A stretch of 64,000 bases of DNA from Aspidiotus rigidus (GCA_035079385.1 JAVHKY010000026.1:4056501-4120500); one strand, 5' to 3'; numbered from the stretch's first letter, positions 45,560 to 56,699 are shown. Numbers and translations are program-made. The notes: generated from the letters alone by a model not told the origin.

Positions 45560-46620
45560 ACGGGCAAGAAAAAAAAACCTCACGAATTCTTTAACAAAGT
45601 TGAACGAGGGGTGGCAGGGAACCTATTTTATGGCGCACGTGGGATCTGAAAAATGTAGATTGTGACGTCACAAGGCTGACCTGTGAAGTCATCAAATTGT
45701 GACGTCACAGCCCCGGACTTTGTAGCTATTCATAATAGAGGGGGAACTTGGAAAACGACGGCTTCCTTAACGAAGTTAAACGAGGAACGCAGGGAACCTG
45801 TTTTATGAGTCAAATAGGATTTGGTATTCAAAATTCAAGGAAGCCTAGACCTAGATAAAGCTAGTATAAAGAAGGCCTAGACGTAAAATAAGCCTAGTAT
45901 AATGTAGTTTGAAGTCCAAGTTTTTCTCAAATCTCGAGCTATTTATGATAGGAGGGAGACTTGGGAAAATTTGTCCCCTATCATATATAGCTCGAGAGTC
46001 AAAAGTTTTCCAAGTCCCTCTTCTATCATATATAGCTTCAGACTCGAAATTTTTTCTAAGTCCCCCTCCTATCATATATAGCTCGAGAGTCGAAATTTTT
46101 CCAAGTCCCCCTCCTATCATATATAGCTCGAGAGTCGAAATTTTTCCAAGCCCCCCTCCTATCATATATTCTCGAGAGTCGAAATTTTTCCAAGTTTTTC
46201 GCTGGACGGCGCACGCCAGATTTCTCAAATAGCCCCCCATAAAACAGGTTCCCTGTTAAAAAAATGGATCCACGACGTTATCAGATTGTGACGTCACATA
46301 GCTGACCTATGACATTATCAAACAGTGACGTCACAGGCCCCGTTCACGAGCTGTATATGATAGGAGAGGGACTTGGAGGTGCGCTTAGAACATTTTCGAG
46401 CTCCAAGCTTTACCAGCCGGCCGGAAAGCGGACGTTTTTTCCGAAAAACTACCGATAAAACAGGTTCCCTCCTAAAAAAAAAAGTCAAATTCGCTGAAAA
46501 TACTGTTTCAACCTGTTTTATCGGGGGGTGGTCACAAAAAACGTCCACCATCCGGCAAAGCTCGGAGCTCAACTATTTTCCAAGTCCTTCTCCAAGTCCC
46601 CTCCTATCATAATTATATTT
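45560..46620. repeat. Repeat block: CRE pairs, AAACAGGTTCCCTG units and minisatellite monomers
   Basis: Contains AAGCCTAG-type steps (45835-45905), five monomers of CATATATAGCTCGAGAGTCG with AATTTTTCCAAGTCCCC (45970-46190), AAACAGGTTCCCTG-like units and CRE octamers. This is the fullest sight of the dispersed family that is scattered over the window. Overlapping frames in the monomers are not genes. Confidence 0.8.
45663..46333. promoter_or_regulatory. TGACGTCA palindromes in two equally spaced pairs
   Basis: Octamers at 45663-45670 and 45700-45707, and at 46289-46296 and 46326-46333. Both pairs have a start-to-start spacing of 37 bp and similar sequence between them, so they are two copies of one repeat segment. 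They could bind CREB/ATF factors; no gene is near. Confidence 0.45.
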
Positions 46621-46734
46621 AGCCAATTTCGACAAACGATCAACGACATTGTGATCAGCGTCGAAAATACTTCTACAATCGTATAATTTCGTTCATGCAT
46701 TTTTCAATTTTTTTTTTTTTTTTTTGTCTTGTAG

Positions 46735-46985
46735 TATTATCAAAAAAGAGGAATTCCGTCAAACCTGGGAAAGATATGTTACCAACTTATTCGAGGCAAA
46801 TTGCAGTAGAACGGATGAGGGAATTTATATCGACGATATATTGGAGATTTTGGAGGATGAGGTGAGAAATGCAATCAAGCAGTCAAAAGTACACAAAGCT
46901 CCTGGACACTGGATGAGGTCGCTGCGGATCTGATAAAGGTACCGGACAAACATGGGATACATATACTTACACAACTGTTCAAAAA
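46735..46985 (+). pseudogene. RTE-like LINE, front RT fragment
   Basis: IIKKEEFRQTWERYVTNLFE, then DEVRNAIKQSKVHKAPG and, after a frame change, DEVAADLIKVPDKHGIHILT. This is the segment just before and at the RT start in RTE-type and related LINEs (W..Y...LF ... EV..AI...K..KAPG.D.I..ELIK). The frame then ends in an A run where the mitochondrial insert begins. The C-terminal end of what looks like the same ORF is at 50020-50640. Confidence 0.7.
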
Positions 46986-46989
46986 AAAA

Positions 46990-47325
46990 AATAATATCAT
47001 TTTAATTAGTAATAAAAAATAAATAATATATTAATAAAATATATTTAAATAATTATTAATTTAAAGTATTTATTTAAAATAAATATTTATATTAACAAAT
47101 TATTTATAATTAATTTTAATATTTAAATTCAATTAATTAATATATTGTGCAAGCTTAAGCGGTTAAACAATATCAATTAATATTTATTTTAAAAAAATAA
47201 AATTATAATAAAAATTATATTATTTAAGATGAAGTTTTTTAATATACGATGTATTTTTAAAATGAATGATTTAAAAAATAATAAAGGATTAGATACCATA
47301 AAATATTATTAAATACAAATTTTAG
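46990..47325 (+). other. Nuclear mitochondrial segment, 12S rRNA part 1
   Basis: AT-rich. AGGATTAGATACC at 47285-47297 is the highly conserved small-subunit rRNA motif. It is followed by ATTATTAAAT as in insect 12S. The segment ends where a MULE remnant begins (about 47326) and 12S resumes at 48293. Confidence 0.75.
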
Positions 47326-48292
47326 GGTCGGATTTTTTCGCACGAAATGAAAAGTCCGAAATCACAAAAAAAAAGTCTTTGAGCAGTTAAGAATCATTTC
47401 ACGAAAAAAAAATAAAAGTGAACATTAAAAATGGTACATGAACATAAAAAAAGTACATCAAACAAAAAAACAAAAGAATCACGAAAAATTAAAACTTTAA
47501 ATTAATACAAACAAAAGAAAGCATACGCTTCAATTATAAAATAAGTTGAAAACTAAAAAATCATTGTATGATTAAAAATGTATTGCACCACAAGAGCGGG
47601 TTTGGCTTTACTCGGCCTACCACCTTTTCTTTTTTGGCCAAGAGGAAATGTTTTCGCCTCAGGTGCCACTAGTACATAGTAGCTTCAACCAAATGCACAT
47701 CCCACCGTATGCTTACACTGCAAACTGTTCAAAAAAAAAGGGGGGGAGGTATGTGCATTTCGATTCCCGCAAATCTCCTCTGTTGGTGACTATGGTCCAG
47801 ACACTGAATTTGCGGCCCTTGAAATCGTCGAACGTTTGCCATTTGTCGTCGCCTCTCAGAAATTTGGACAACTCTTTTCCCCAAATACAATGCTTTCTGC
47901 TACCACAAAGTAACAAAGTACTCCGTACAACTTTCTTCCTCGTGATAAGCGGCAGTCCATAGCGGCAAAGAAATATCTGGTACGTCGACGAATGGAGTGC
48001 TATTTTTCGAATGTGGATTTTGTTTTTCTGACCACTGCCCAAGCCTAAAATTTTATTTAAAAATTGGCCGGCGGGCAAGCGTTCATTCCTTCTTATTTTT
48101 TAATTTTATTTTTCGTGAAAACACTTTGAAAATTTCTTGTATTTTTCTCTTTTTTTTTGTGAACATATCGAAAATTTCGTGTGCTGTACTTTTCGTCACC
48201 ACCACTGGTTATTTAGTTATTTTGGATGATTTTTTCCTGCTGTTTTTTTCGTTCAAACGCCTTCTTCTTTTCGTGCAGTTTAATATTCCCCT
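47326..48292 (-). mobile_element. MULE-type remnant with SWIM zinc finger, inserted in 12S
   Basis: The minus strand has a broken frame with KWQTFDDFKGRKFSVWTI, CTYLPPFFF, then after a frame change CKHTVGCAFG, and PLGQKRKGGRPSKAKPAL. This matches the C-terminal SWIM finger (C.C...C.H) and following basic tail of some MULE transposases, with the second Cys replaced by Tyr. The DDE core is gone. CACGAAA/TTTCGTG subrepeats are frequent near both ends. The borders are inferred from where 12S stops and resumes; I see no clean target duplication. Confidence 0.6.
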
Positions 48293-48644
48293 AAATTTAA
48301 TATTGAAGATTATTAAATTAATCAATTTGGCGATATTAATTTATTAAAAGAATTTGTCTATTGAATTATAATATTTTATAATTTTGTAATATTGTAGTTT
48401 TTGTAAACTTGTATTAATAAAGGCTTATTATTTATTGAATAGAAATTACACAATTGATTTAATTAATTTCAATTTCATTTATGCATGGTTATTAAAAATA
48501 AAGAATGAAAAATAATTTTATTAATAAAAAATCTAATTAATAATAAATCAATATTTAAATAATGAATAAATTTAAATTGGTTATAATTGATTTATTGAAA
48601 TTATTAAATTATTAAAAAATTTAGTATAAAGATTTAAAATTATA
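48293..48644 (+). other. Nuclear mitochondrial segment, 12S rRNA part 2
   Basis: ATCAATTTGGCGATATTAAT at 48321-48340 followed by a TTTGTCTATTGAAT-like block matches the central 12S region (AATTTGGCGGTATTTT...AGAGGAACCTGTCTATTAAT). It continues the 12S of 46990-47325 and is cut at 48644 by the next MULE. Confidence 0.7.
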
Positions 48645-49640
48645 CGTTCCCGGTCATTTACCTGACAGCATTTGCCTGAAAACCAAATGCCTGAATGAAA
48701 AAATCCTGTAAACTCAATACCTGACATTGTAATCCCTGACAGCCGTTCACCTGAACATTTTTTACCTGACAGACATTTGCCTGAAATTTTTATCCTGAAA
48801 ACACATTTTCCTGACAGACATTTGACTGACAACTGTTAAGGGAAAATTGTTTTTTCCACCTCGGCCAATCTATGTTCAGAAGGGTACAAGCTGAGGGACT
48901 CCAAGGTCGCTACAATGATCTCGACGATGTGTCTGTACGGCGGTTCGTACACATGGTGCCTTCATTGACTTTTGTGCCTAACGAGGAAGTAGGAGAGGCA
49001 TTCGATTTGTTGGCCGGTGAAGCGCCAGAAGAACTCGAACCGATACTCGATTCTTTCAAAACACGTATGTAATCGGCAGACCAGCTCGAGGCCGCCGTAG
49101 AGCTGTCCCACCGCGATACCAGCCGACGTTATGCAGTCATTACTTGTCAGCCCTCAACAATTCACATAAAACCAATAACTGTTCTGAGGGCTGGCATAAT
49201 CGATCCAATCGGCTGGTGGGCAAAAGTCATCCCGACTTCTACACGTTCATTAAAGAACTACAAAAAGAGCAGGCCTATACAGAAACTTGTATAGCGGAAC
49301 TCTCACTGGGAAAGCGGATGAAGACGGCACCCAAGAAGAAATGATTTGACCTTCAAGAACGGATACATGGAATCGCCAGCCAATACGAACAGTACAAAGA
49401 TAATGACGACATCATTGAGTATCTGAGAATTGTTAGTTTTAATGTAAGAATATCAGGAATATAACAAAATTAATAGTTTATCTTGTCAGGGGTATGGTTT
49501 TCAGGTAAAAGTTCGTCACGTATTGTGCAGTCAGGGCGAAATTTTTCAGGTTGATATTATTCAGGCATTTGACTGTCAGGGATTTTTAATTCGGGCAAAC
49601 GGTTTTCAGGTTATCGTATTCAGGTAAATGTCAGGGAATC
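48645..49640 (+). mobile_element. MULE deletion derivative with 9-bp target duplication
   Basis: Flanked by perfect AAAATTATA duplications (48636-48644 and 49641-49649). The ends share TTCCC and CATTTACCTGA in inverted orientation, followed by clusters of CCTGACAG/CATTTGCCTGAA subrepeats on the left and TTCAGG/CTGTCAGG on the right. Inside, 48872-49342 carries the C-terminal part of a MULE transposase. The 9-bp duplication and subterminal repeats are typical of MULEs. The insertion is inside 12S-derived DNA, so it is younger than the mitochondrial insert. Confidence 0.88.
48872..49342 (+). pseudogene. MULE transposase, C-terminal piece with frameshift
   Basis: Frame 1 (48872-49072) gives RRVQAEGLQGRYNDLDDVSV and EELEPILDSF. 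A frame change then gives YVIGRPARGRRRAVPPRYQP and, from 49144, NNSHKTNNCSEGWHNRSNRL with GKSHPDFYTFIKELQKEQ. The TNN..EGWH...SHP..Y.FI..L..EQ run is the C-terminal end seen in MULE transposases of the Phantom-like type. The FLYWCH finger and the DDE core are absent. TGA at 49342-49344 ends the frame. Confidence 0.75.
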
Positions 49641-49649
49641 AAAATTATA

Positions 49650-50012
49650 TTTAAATTAAATTTTAATTTTAATAAGTACATATTGCTCATCAATTCAGAA
49701 TTTCATTAAATAAGTCGAAACATAGTTATTGAATTGAAAAATTTAGTGTTATTGTAATTTAAATTTAGAATTTAAGAATAAATAAATGATAAATTAAGTT
49801 ATTAGTTTTAATTTTATTAATATTAATTAGAATAGGATTTTTTTATCAACTGAACAAAGAATATTAAGATTAATTCAATTTCGTTATGGTCCTACTAAAG
49901 TTTTATCTATTGTTTATTAACGTTTTTATTAGATATACATAATTAAATTATTAACTAAAGAACAATTATATGTAATATTTAATTAAAATTAAAATATTTA
50001 TTTTATTTAATT
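49650..50012 (+). other. Nuclear mitochondrial segment, 12S 3' end joined to nd1
   Basis: AATAAGTACATATTGCTCAT at 49671 and AAATAAGTCGAAACATAG near 49709 correspond to the 3' end of insect 12S (GTACATATTGCCCGTCA, then AAGTCGTAACA). At 49830-49980 the frame reads QRILRLIQFRYGPTKVLSIV then IKLLTKEQLYVI, the conserved N-terminal part of ND1 (ERR.LGYIQ.R.GPNKVG...IKL..KEQ). In the usual insect order 16S lies between 12S and nd1, so this junction is composite or rearranged. Confidence 0.75.
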
Positions 50013-50019
50013 TTAGACG

Positions 50020-50640
50020 ACGAGGAACAGTTTGACATGTACATGTAAGTATCTCCGTGCATGGATAAACAAAGATGGAGACCCCGAGATCCAAGTCAAG
50101 GGCCGCATTGAGCAGGCGCGAACAGCCTTCATAAAAATGAAAAAGGTACTCACAGTTCACGACATGACGCTCGCTTTAAAAATCAAAATCTTGCAATGGT
50201 ATGTCTAGGTAATGCTCCTGTATGGACTGGAAACATGGGCTCCGAAAAACAAAACACTTGATCGGCTAGAGGCATTTGAGCTTTGGTGTTATCGACAGAT
50301 GCACAGGATCTCATGAACAGAAGGGAAGACCAATGCCGAAGTGCTTCAGATCATGGAGAAGGAGAAGGAATTGCTCAGCACGGTTAGAAAAAGGAAGATG
50401 GAATATTTCGGCCACATGATACGCGGTCCTAAGTATGCCTTACTACAGAACATAATGATGGGGAAAATAGAGGGGAAACGGAGAATTGGGCGGAAGAGCT
50501 TATCTTGGCTGAGGAACCTCCGGAATTGGACTGGATGTAGCGTCGATAAATTACTCCACACAGCAGCCAACAAAGACGCCTATATGAAACTGGCGAATGG
50601 ATGAGCCTGGGATCGTGATCGGTCATGGCACTGAAGAAGA
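50020..50640 (+). pseudogene. RTE-like LINE, C-terminal domain
   Basis: One frame from about 50047 to 50604 with only two stops (TAG near 50206, TGA near 50313). Visible blocks: KYLRAWINKDGDPEIQVKGR, MLLYGLETWAP, LEAFELWCYRQM, KRKMEYFGHMIRG and GKIEGKRRIGRKSLSWLRNL with NWTG. This is the well-known C-terminal domain of RTE-type and related ORF2 proteins (LEAFEMWCYRRMLRI.W, then R+L.FFGHI.R, then GK.EG+R.RGR....WL..I..W.G). The central RT with its YADD is missing. The sequence lies downstream of 46735-46985 in the same orientation, separated by mitochondrial DNA. Confidence 0.85.
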
Positions 50641-51409
50641 AGAATGAAAGTGAAACTTACTATAGCAGCCGAGTGTAGGATCGATATTTCAATACAATCA
50701 AGATCAATATACTGATATAATCGAGATAGATGCATCGATATAATCGACATTGACATATCTTTATGTTGTATTTCTTTGCAAACGACTAAAGACATATAAT
50801 ATATGATTCAATGTTCTTCCATAAAATGGAGAAATTTATCTAAACTTTTTCTCTTGGAGGAATGGCACTTGGTATCAAATTTCCGCACAAGAGCCTGTGG
50901 TGAAAGACCACGCTGGCGATTTTGTAATATGCGCAGCAGAACTAACAATAGATTGGAGGGCACGAGAGGGTGAGCCTTTGAAATGTGAAATTAGTTTTTC
51001 CAAATCACATAATTTCGTTTCCTAAACTGAGAGAGACTTACAGTCCTCTCAAAGGCCTATAACGAGGCTCGTACTTGGCTCCCGGGAGCCACTCATCCTA
51101 ATATACACAGCGGACATGACTGAGCGCTGGCCGCTATTCCGTGTCTCCGTTAGAGGGCGCAAGTTACTCTTCTTAACCAGTTTATTCCAGAAGATGAGTT
51201 TATCGAGAAGGTTTATTGTTCTAGTCATGAATCACCATAATTCCGTCATCTTCTTCCTTCCCTCCCTCACGCGTTTTCGGTTTCCTGTTCGTGTTGTACT
51301 TGTAATTACTTCAGTCTGTGCTTCGTATTGCTTTGATAATGGCTTTTTAGCCGAAAGCTGGCTCAGCCTGTATTATTTTAATGTTCATACGGTTGAAAAC
51401 GGGAACCGG
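50641..51409. other. No gene recognised
   Basis: ATCGATATAATCGA-like short repeats at 50680-50760. A frame at 51116-51469 (117 codons) has no recognisable domain and runs into the MULE end, so I do not call it. Confidence 0.5.
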
Positions 51410-52965
51410 ACTATTCGCCGTGAGCGATTCGCCGGAGAATTTTCCGCCGGGGATCGATTCGCCGGATGAAAAAAAAATTGTACTCGCCGCCGGAAAAAAA
51501 ATTTACTCATAAAAATTTACTCAGAAGGAATTGAAACATAGAAAGTAAATCTTAGAACTAGAGATTATGAGCCACGGCCGCGTTCATGAACGAGATGGCG
51601 AAGTGAAAAAAGTAGTGACGGCACACAATCATGCTCCCAATCTCGGTCGAATCGAAGCTGCAAAAGTCGTCACTCAATTCCGAAAACGAGCAATGAGTAC
51701 TGAAGAAACCACTGCTGCCGTCATTGCCGCAGAATTGCAAAATGTAAGTGCAGCTTCTCAAGGAGCTCTGCCTCGCATTTCAACATTCAAACGTAATACC
51801 CGTCGATTGCGTCAGAAGAATAGTAAGGCTCCTCCCTCACCGAAATCTTTGACAGAGCTCATTATTCCGATTAAGTACAAAACATACATTCCAACTCCAG
51901 AAGTCACAGAAGAATTCCTCTTATTCGATTCCGGGCCAATCCCCGACAGAATTTTGATATTTGGACGTCCGCGCGCTACCGATATTCTCAATTCATGTGA
52001 TGTATGGTTTGGAGATGGCACTTTTAATGTGGTCCCGAAACTGTTTTACCAACTATTCGTCATTTTTGGAGAACGATTTGGAGTCGTAACTCCTCTTCTC
52101 TTTGCCCTCTTAACCAATAAGACGAAAGAAACGTACCGCATACTTTTTGATGAAATGAAAGATATGGGAGTGGCCAATTTTCAATTCACTTTTTGTTGTG
52201 ATTATGAGATGGCAGTGATCCAGGAATTCCGAAAAGTTTTCTCAGAAGCCGATATTGGTGGATGCTTATTTCACTTCTCACAGAATATAATAAAACACGT
52301 CAGACAGATTGGTTTAATGACGGCGTACGAAGAAGAACCTGAACTTAATCTGCGAGCACGTATGATCGAGGCTCTCGCTTTTGTACTTGTTGATGACGTG
52401 CCAGCCGCATTCGACGATTTACAGGAGGACGCTACTAAAGATGAACGTCTTGACGATTTATTTGCGTACATTGAACGCACGTACATCGGCCGAAGATTGA
52501 GGAAAGGGAGAGGAAGACCACTTTTTCGCCTGGAATGGTGGAACGTTTACGTCAGAACTCTGGACCGGGACCCGCGGACTAATAATTACGCCGAAGCTGG
52601 GCATAAGAGGTTACAATTAGAATTTGGCTGCAGTCATCCAACAATTTGGAAATTTATAGATAAACTGAAAGCCTCGCACAAAACGAGGGATACTGAATAC
52701 ACTCAGGCTGAAATGGGACACGAGCCTGCTCCTAAAAAAAAGAAATACATAGCAGTAGATGAACGCATCTTTTCAATTGTTCGCATACTTGAGAGCCATA
52801 GGTCACAATCTATAACTTACTTAGTTATATTTTATATATTTACTTTCTATAAGAATTTTAAGTTGTTCTAAGTAAATTTTTATCCGCCGGCGAGTTAATT
52901 TTTTTTCACACGGCGAATTGATCCCCGGTGGAAAGTTCTCCGGCGAATTGCTGCCGGCGAATAGT
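51410..52965 (+). mobile_element. MULE (Phantom-like) DNA transposon with intact transposase frame
   Basis: ACTATTCGCCG at 51410 and its complement CGGCGAATAGT ending at 52965 begin inverted repeats of about 90 bp. These share ATTCGCCGGAGAA, CACCGGGGATC-like, ATTCGCCG and a long A run before ACTCGCCG. The inverted repeats enclose one transposase ORF. I could not find a convincing 8-10 bp target duplication next to these tips, so the true ends may lie a few bases further out or the duplication has decayed. Confidence 0.8.
51567..52871 (+). CDS. MULE transposase, 434 codons
   Basis: Uninterrupted from ATG 51567; a TAA lies in frame at about 51549, so this start is the only one available. The N-terminus (VKKVVTAHNHAPN) resembles the last part of a FLYWCH zinc finger, whose front half is absent. 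The DDE core shows FGDGTFNVVP (first D), CDYEMAVIQEF (second D) followed by GGCLFHFSQNI, a C..H block usual in MULEs, and RTNNYAEAGHKRLQ with the probable catalytic E. CSHPTIWKFIDKL completes the C-terminal signature. The protein would cut and paste elements with matching ends. The catalytic residues appear present, but loss of half the finger might impair DNA binding. The last ~35 residues look like read-through. Confidence 0.85.
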   Translation: MSHGRVHERDGEVKKVVTAHNHAPNLGRIEAAKVVTQFRKRAMSTEETTAAVIAAELQNVSAASQGALPRISTFKRNTRRLRQKNSKAPPSPKSLTELIIPIKYKTYIPTPEVTEEFLLFDSGPIPDRILIFGRPRATDILNSCDVWFGDGTFNVVPKLFYQLFVIFGERFGVVTPLLFALLTNKTKETYRILFDEMKDMGVANFQFTFCCDYEMAVIQEFRKVFSEADIGGCLFHFSQNIIKHVRQIGLMTAYEEEPELNLRARMIEALAFVLVDDVPAAFDDLQEDATKDERLDDLFAYIERTYIGRRLRKGRGRPLFRLEWWNVYVRTLDRDPRTNNYAEAGHKRLQLEFGCSHPTIWKFIDKLKASHKTRDTEYTQAEMGHEPAPKKKKYIAVDERIFSIVRILESHRSQSITYLVIFYIFTFYKNFKLF

Positions 52966-55680
52966 TAATTTATTTTTTCACCTTCGTTATCAGTATGTGC
53001 CGTAATTTAGAAGGAAGGATTAATTCTATAGAAGTATGATATATGAAAAGATTCTTCGACTACCTTGATTCAATTTTGCCTACAGGTAATGTTCAAGTTA
53101 ACTGTGCTGTCGGTAGAATAAATGTCGAGCGCGTTTTCTACTCATTAGGCAATTACACCTTCGTAATATTCGATAACTTAGATAAACTTTCTAGGCTAAC
53201 ACTTACATAGACTTAGGGTAACATTGAAATATCTCGTATAGGAGATTTTACGAGAAACTTTTTTTGTACAGAAAGTTTTTCTCTATGCCCAACAGAACTC
53301 GAGATATTGATTTTAGGGGGGCAAGAACGTGCCACAACTCCGCGCGCCATGCGGTGAGGGTCTCGGTTTTTAATATGTCATTTCAGATATCAAACCTGAG
53401 ACATTTCCGTCAAGTCCAGAATCGATGTTTTTATCGACTGTACTAAAACACTTTTGTAATTCATAAATCTTCCAACCACAGATGAGTCAAGACAGACAGA
53501 AATGCGAAGCGAGATTTTTATTATACGTCGATGAGTTTTGGTCAATTGAGACGGTCAGTTTCTAATCAATCAAGGGCTTCAGAAAAATCAAACTAGCCCA
53601 CGTCATACGAGCAAAAGAACAAACATCGGAATGGAATTTCGTCGCAATCTTTCCTACTAGACCCTGAAACCGAAACCGCTTGAAGATGAAACGAATTAAT
53701 AAATGATTAGATTAGGGAATAAAATGGAGAAAAGAGAAAAATAATCCTGTTGGTACAGCCATATACTGTGACTTTAGTAACAGAATACGAAATGAAATTG
53801 AATGAAGTATAACGAATGAAATGCTTCAGTCGTTCTGAAATAATGACGAAGAAATCTAGAAGTCGATCGCCTCATCTCAGAGAAAAGGACGATTTCATTC
53901 TGTTCGTACAGTAAATGTGGGTGTATAGGTTTGTACGAGTGGAAAATTTGATCTCCTTATACCGCGTACATACGAGGTACATGAATACGACTTGTACAGC
54001 AGACATTTTGTCTCGTGTGGCAGTCGAATAATCTTTTATCTTTTCTTATTTCACGTACCGAGTACAAATTCGAATCTTTCCTTAAATAAATGATTAGAGC
54101 AAGCTTTCAATGTAAAAAGCTAACAAAGAAGTACCTGTACCCCTTAAATCATGATACGTCTCACTCTCACATTGTACTCTTACTTAGGAAAATCTATACG
54201 CATCAGACATCGAAAATTTAATAATAATGAAACCAGAAACAAATACAAGCTCATTCTTTCAAATTATTTTTCCTAGCTTAAATTGGAGAAAGTCAAAGGT
54301 CTCGTTTTTTGAATAAAGGCGAATCATTCTCGACAAAAACGAGTACATCTGCGAATAATATTTGACATACTCGCTCGTTTCGTTACAATTACTGCGAACT
54401 ATTTGTTGCTGTTTTATCGTTTTACGATGCCTTTTTATACGCAATTTATGCTCGCGTACTTTATAATACACGGTAGCTTACGACAATAATGAATGAAACG
54501 TACCTTTGATGTCATAAAGCCTGCAGCAGTAGTGCGCTCGTTTAATTAATTTCAAATTATTCGTTCGCAAATACTGTCAGTTTTTTGGCTCGTGTATACG
54601 AATGTATGTAACATCGCTCTGTCTATTGTGCTGCACTTTAAATATCACCATTGTCGGTAAATAAATTTCGTATCGAGGAATCCTGATTTCGTGTACAGGC
54701 ATGGAACCAATAAAATCGTTCCGTTTACAGTACGAGCCAAAATACGTTGTAGATAACGCGACGCTTCAAAGATGGGATATAAAAAGTATACCTATATAGT
54801 GTCGTTAAATAAAACGTATAATCCAAAGGAAAAAGAAAATTATATATTCTAATTAGAGGCGTCTTGGGACGAACGTTACGATGCGGTCATATTCGGTAAG
54901 TTCGTATCTACCCTGAAAATAAAATCCCTCTCTCGATAAATCAACCGGCGGTTTCGACGAGACCGGTATTTTGAATTCAACGGCCATCGCGAAAACTTAT
55001 AGCGCCAGACTTCTATAACCATGATTTCGCGATAGGCTTCCACCGACCTTCTATAGTGAACTTTTACCACAGACCTCTACATAACTCGCAACCACGAACG
55101 CCTGACAAACTTCAACGACCACCTGTGTAAGTTGGTTCCATGAGCTTGCATTTCGATTTTTTTCCAAAACATTTCCTGCATGATGAAGGGTGAACTTGGA
55201 TGATATTATAGCAAAGTGTCTGAAATTATAAAGATCAGAAATCATGAAAAGAAGTCCAGATATAACTCTCACGGAATGAATGGGAAATGTTCGTTAAAAT
55301 CGTAGATATGGAAGGATGCAAATAATTTCAAGACAAAGAAATAATATGACCTGAAGTATGGTGGTGAAGAGTTCATCGACTCATTCACTTGGAAGAAGAC
55401 GTCTGAGGAGTGAGGAAGTCGAAACGTATTTGAATGGAAAAACCTGTTCTACGGAATTTTTTTTTTTGAAAAATTTGCCGTTCGACGTCCGGCCAAAATG
55501 GACTTAGAAAAATTATCTTATCTATTTATTTACTCGGGTATTTATTAATTTGTTTATTATTAAATTTATTTACTTATTTACTTACTTATTTATTTCATTC
55601 ATCTATTTAGTTTCTTTCATTCTTTCTTTCTTCCTTCCTACCTACTCGTTCTAGATGGAGCAAGAAAATTTATATTACTT
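52966..55680. other. No gene recognised
   Basis: AT-rich unique-looking sequence with frames under 75 codons. A TTTATT/TTAC simple-sequence stretch lies at 55515-55640. No element ends are visible. Confidence 0.5.
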
Positions 55681-55689
55681 AGTAAGAAC

Positions 55690-55840
55690 GACGAAATTTT
55701 CACTCTCGAGCTATATATGATAAGAGGGAGACACGGAAAAATTTCGACCCTGTAGCCATATATTTTTTTCAAGTTCCCCTTTCTATCATATATAGCTCGG
55801 AGGTCGGAATTTTTCTAAGTCCGCTTCCTATCATATATGG
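55690..55840. repeat. Minisatellite-type monomers, left of hAT copy 2
   Basis: Three diverged copies of CTATCATATATAGCTCGGAG with AATTTTTCTAAGTCC. The last copy is split at CATATATGG by the hAT element and resumes at 57614. Confidence 0.8.
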
Positions 55841-56092
55841 CAGAGTTTCTCAACCTTTCTTATATCGCGGCACATTTTTCCACGAGATGATATTCCTGCG
55901 GCACAGCATTTCCAGAACTTCAACTTGTAGCGAACTTTTTTGTGCGTTTTGACATTTGCATGTCCCTACAGATTTCCTCCTCCTAATTTCAGAATTTGTG
56001 GCCTACAAGATGGCTATATGAGGCTTCACCCTTCTTTCTCTATACTACAGTTCCGGGAAACAAGAGATCTTCCACCGGGACTAATGGCTATT

Positions 56093-56214
56093 TACAGTAC
56101 ATGTGGCGTAGGTGAGTCTTTTCATAACGAGTACATACGTTTGCGGAACGAGCAAAGCGAGTGAAGCAATGTATGTACGAGTTATAAAGACTCACCTACA
56201 ACACTTGTACTGTA
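56093..56214. repeat. ~120-bp foldback inside hAT copy 2
   Basis: TACAGTACATGTGGCGTAGG at 56093 pairs imperfectly with the complement ending near 56214 (CCTACAACACTTGTACTGTA). Arms are about 54 bp, and the centre AACGAGCAAAGCGAGTGAAG belongs to the recurring palindromic core. It is absent from hAT copy 1. Confidence 0.8.
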
Positions 56215-56699
56215 CAAAGCTTTAAAACACAAATACTTTGAAGACAAATTTGTACATCCAAAGTATACGTTTTTCGTGCGGCATGTTTACGTCATAGTTT
56301 TTTCGCAACGGTTTTCCGTGTGTAAAAGACCATCGGTGACGTTATTTCGTTTTTTTCACACGCTCCGCGCTAACACTGAAAATCCTTACCTACGTCACTG
56401 AAAATCGTTTCGCAAAAACGTACTTACGATGCATGCGTGTTTTAAAAAAAAATTTGCCATCCGTGTACACAAAAGTGTCTGGATGTTTCCTGCATTTACT
56501 GGAAACCCTCTGGGCTCTTCTAATTTCAAAATTTATCAGGAAACATGAAATAAAATCCGTATTTTTGTCCAAGTCGCAGAAATTTCTTGATTTTTATGAC
56601 ACAGTGAGTGCAGGTTTGGACTCAAGTTTAAGAAAATATAACTGGAACTGACGGCATTCAAAAATTAGAACACATCGGTCCGATAGCGCGTATGATTAC

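Noticed and set aside
46690..46736. Poly-T followed by CTTGTAG as a 3' splice site of a host exon
   Set aside because: The sequence after it is a LINE reverse-transcriptase fragment, so the resemblance to an acceptor site is most likely incidental.
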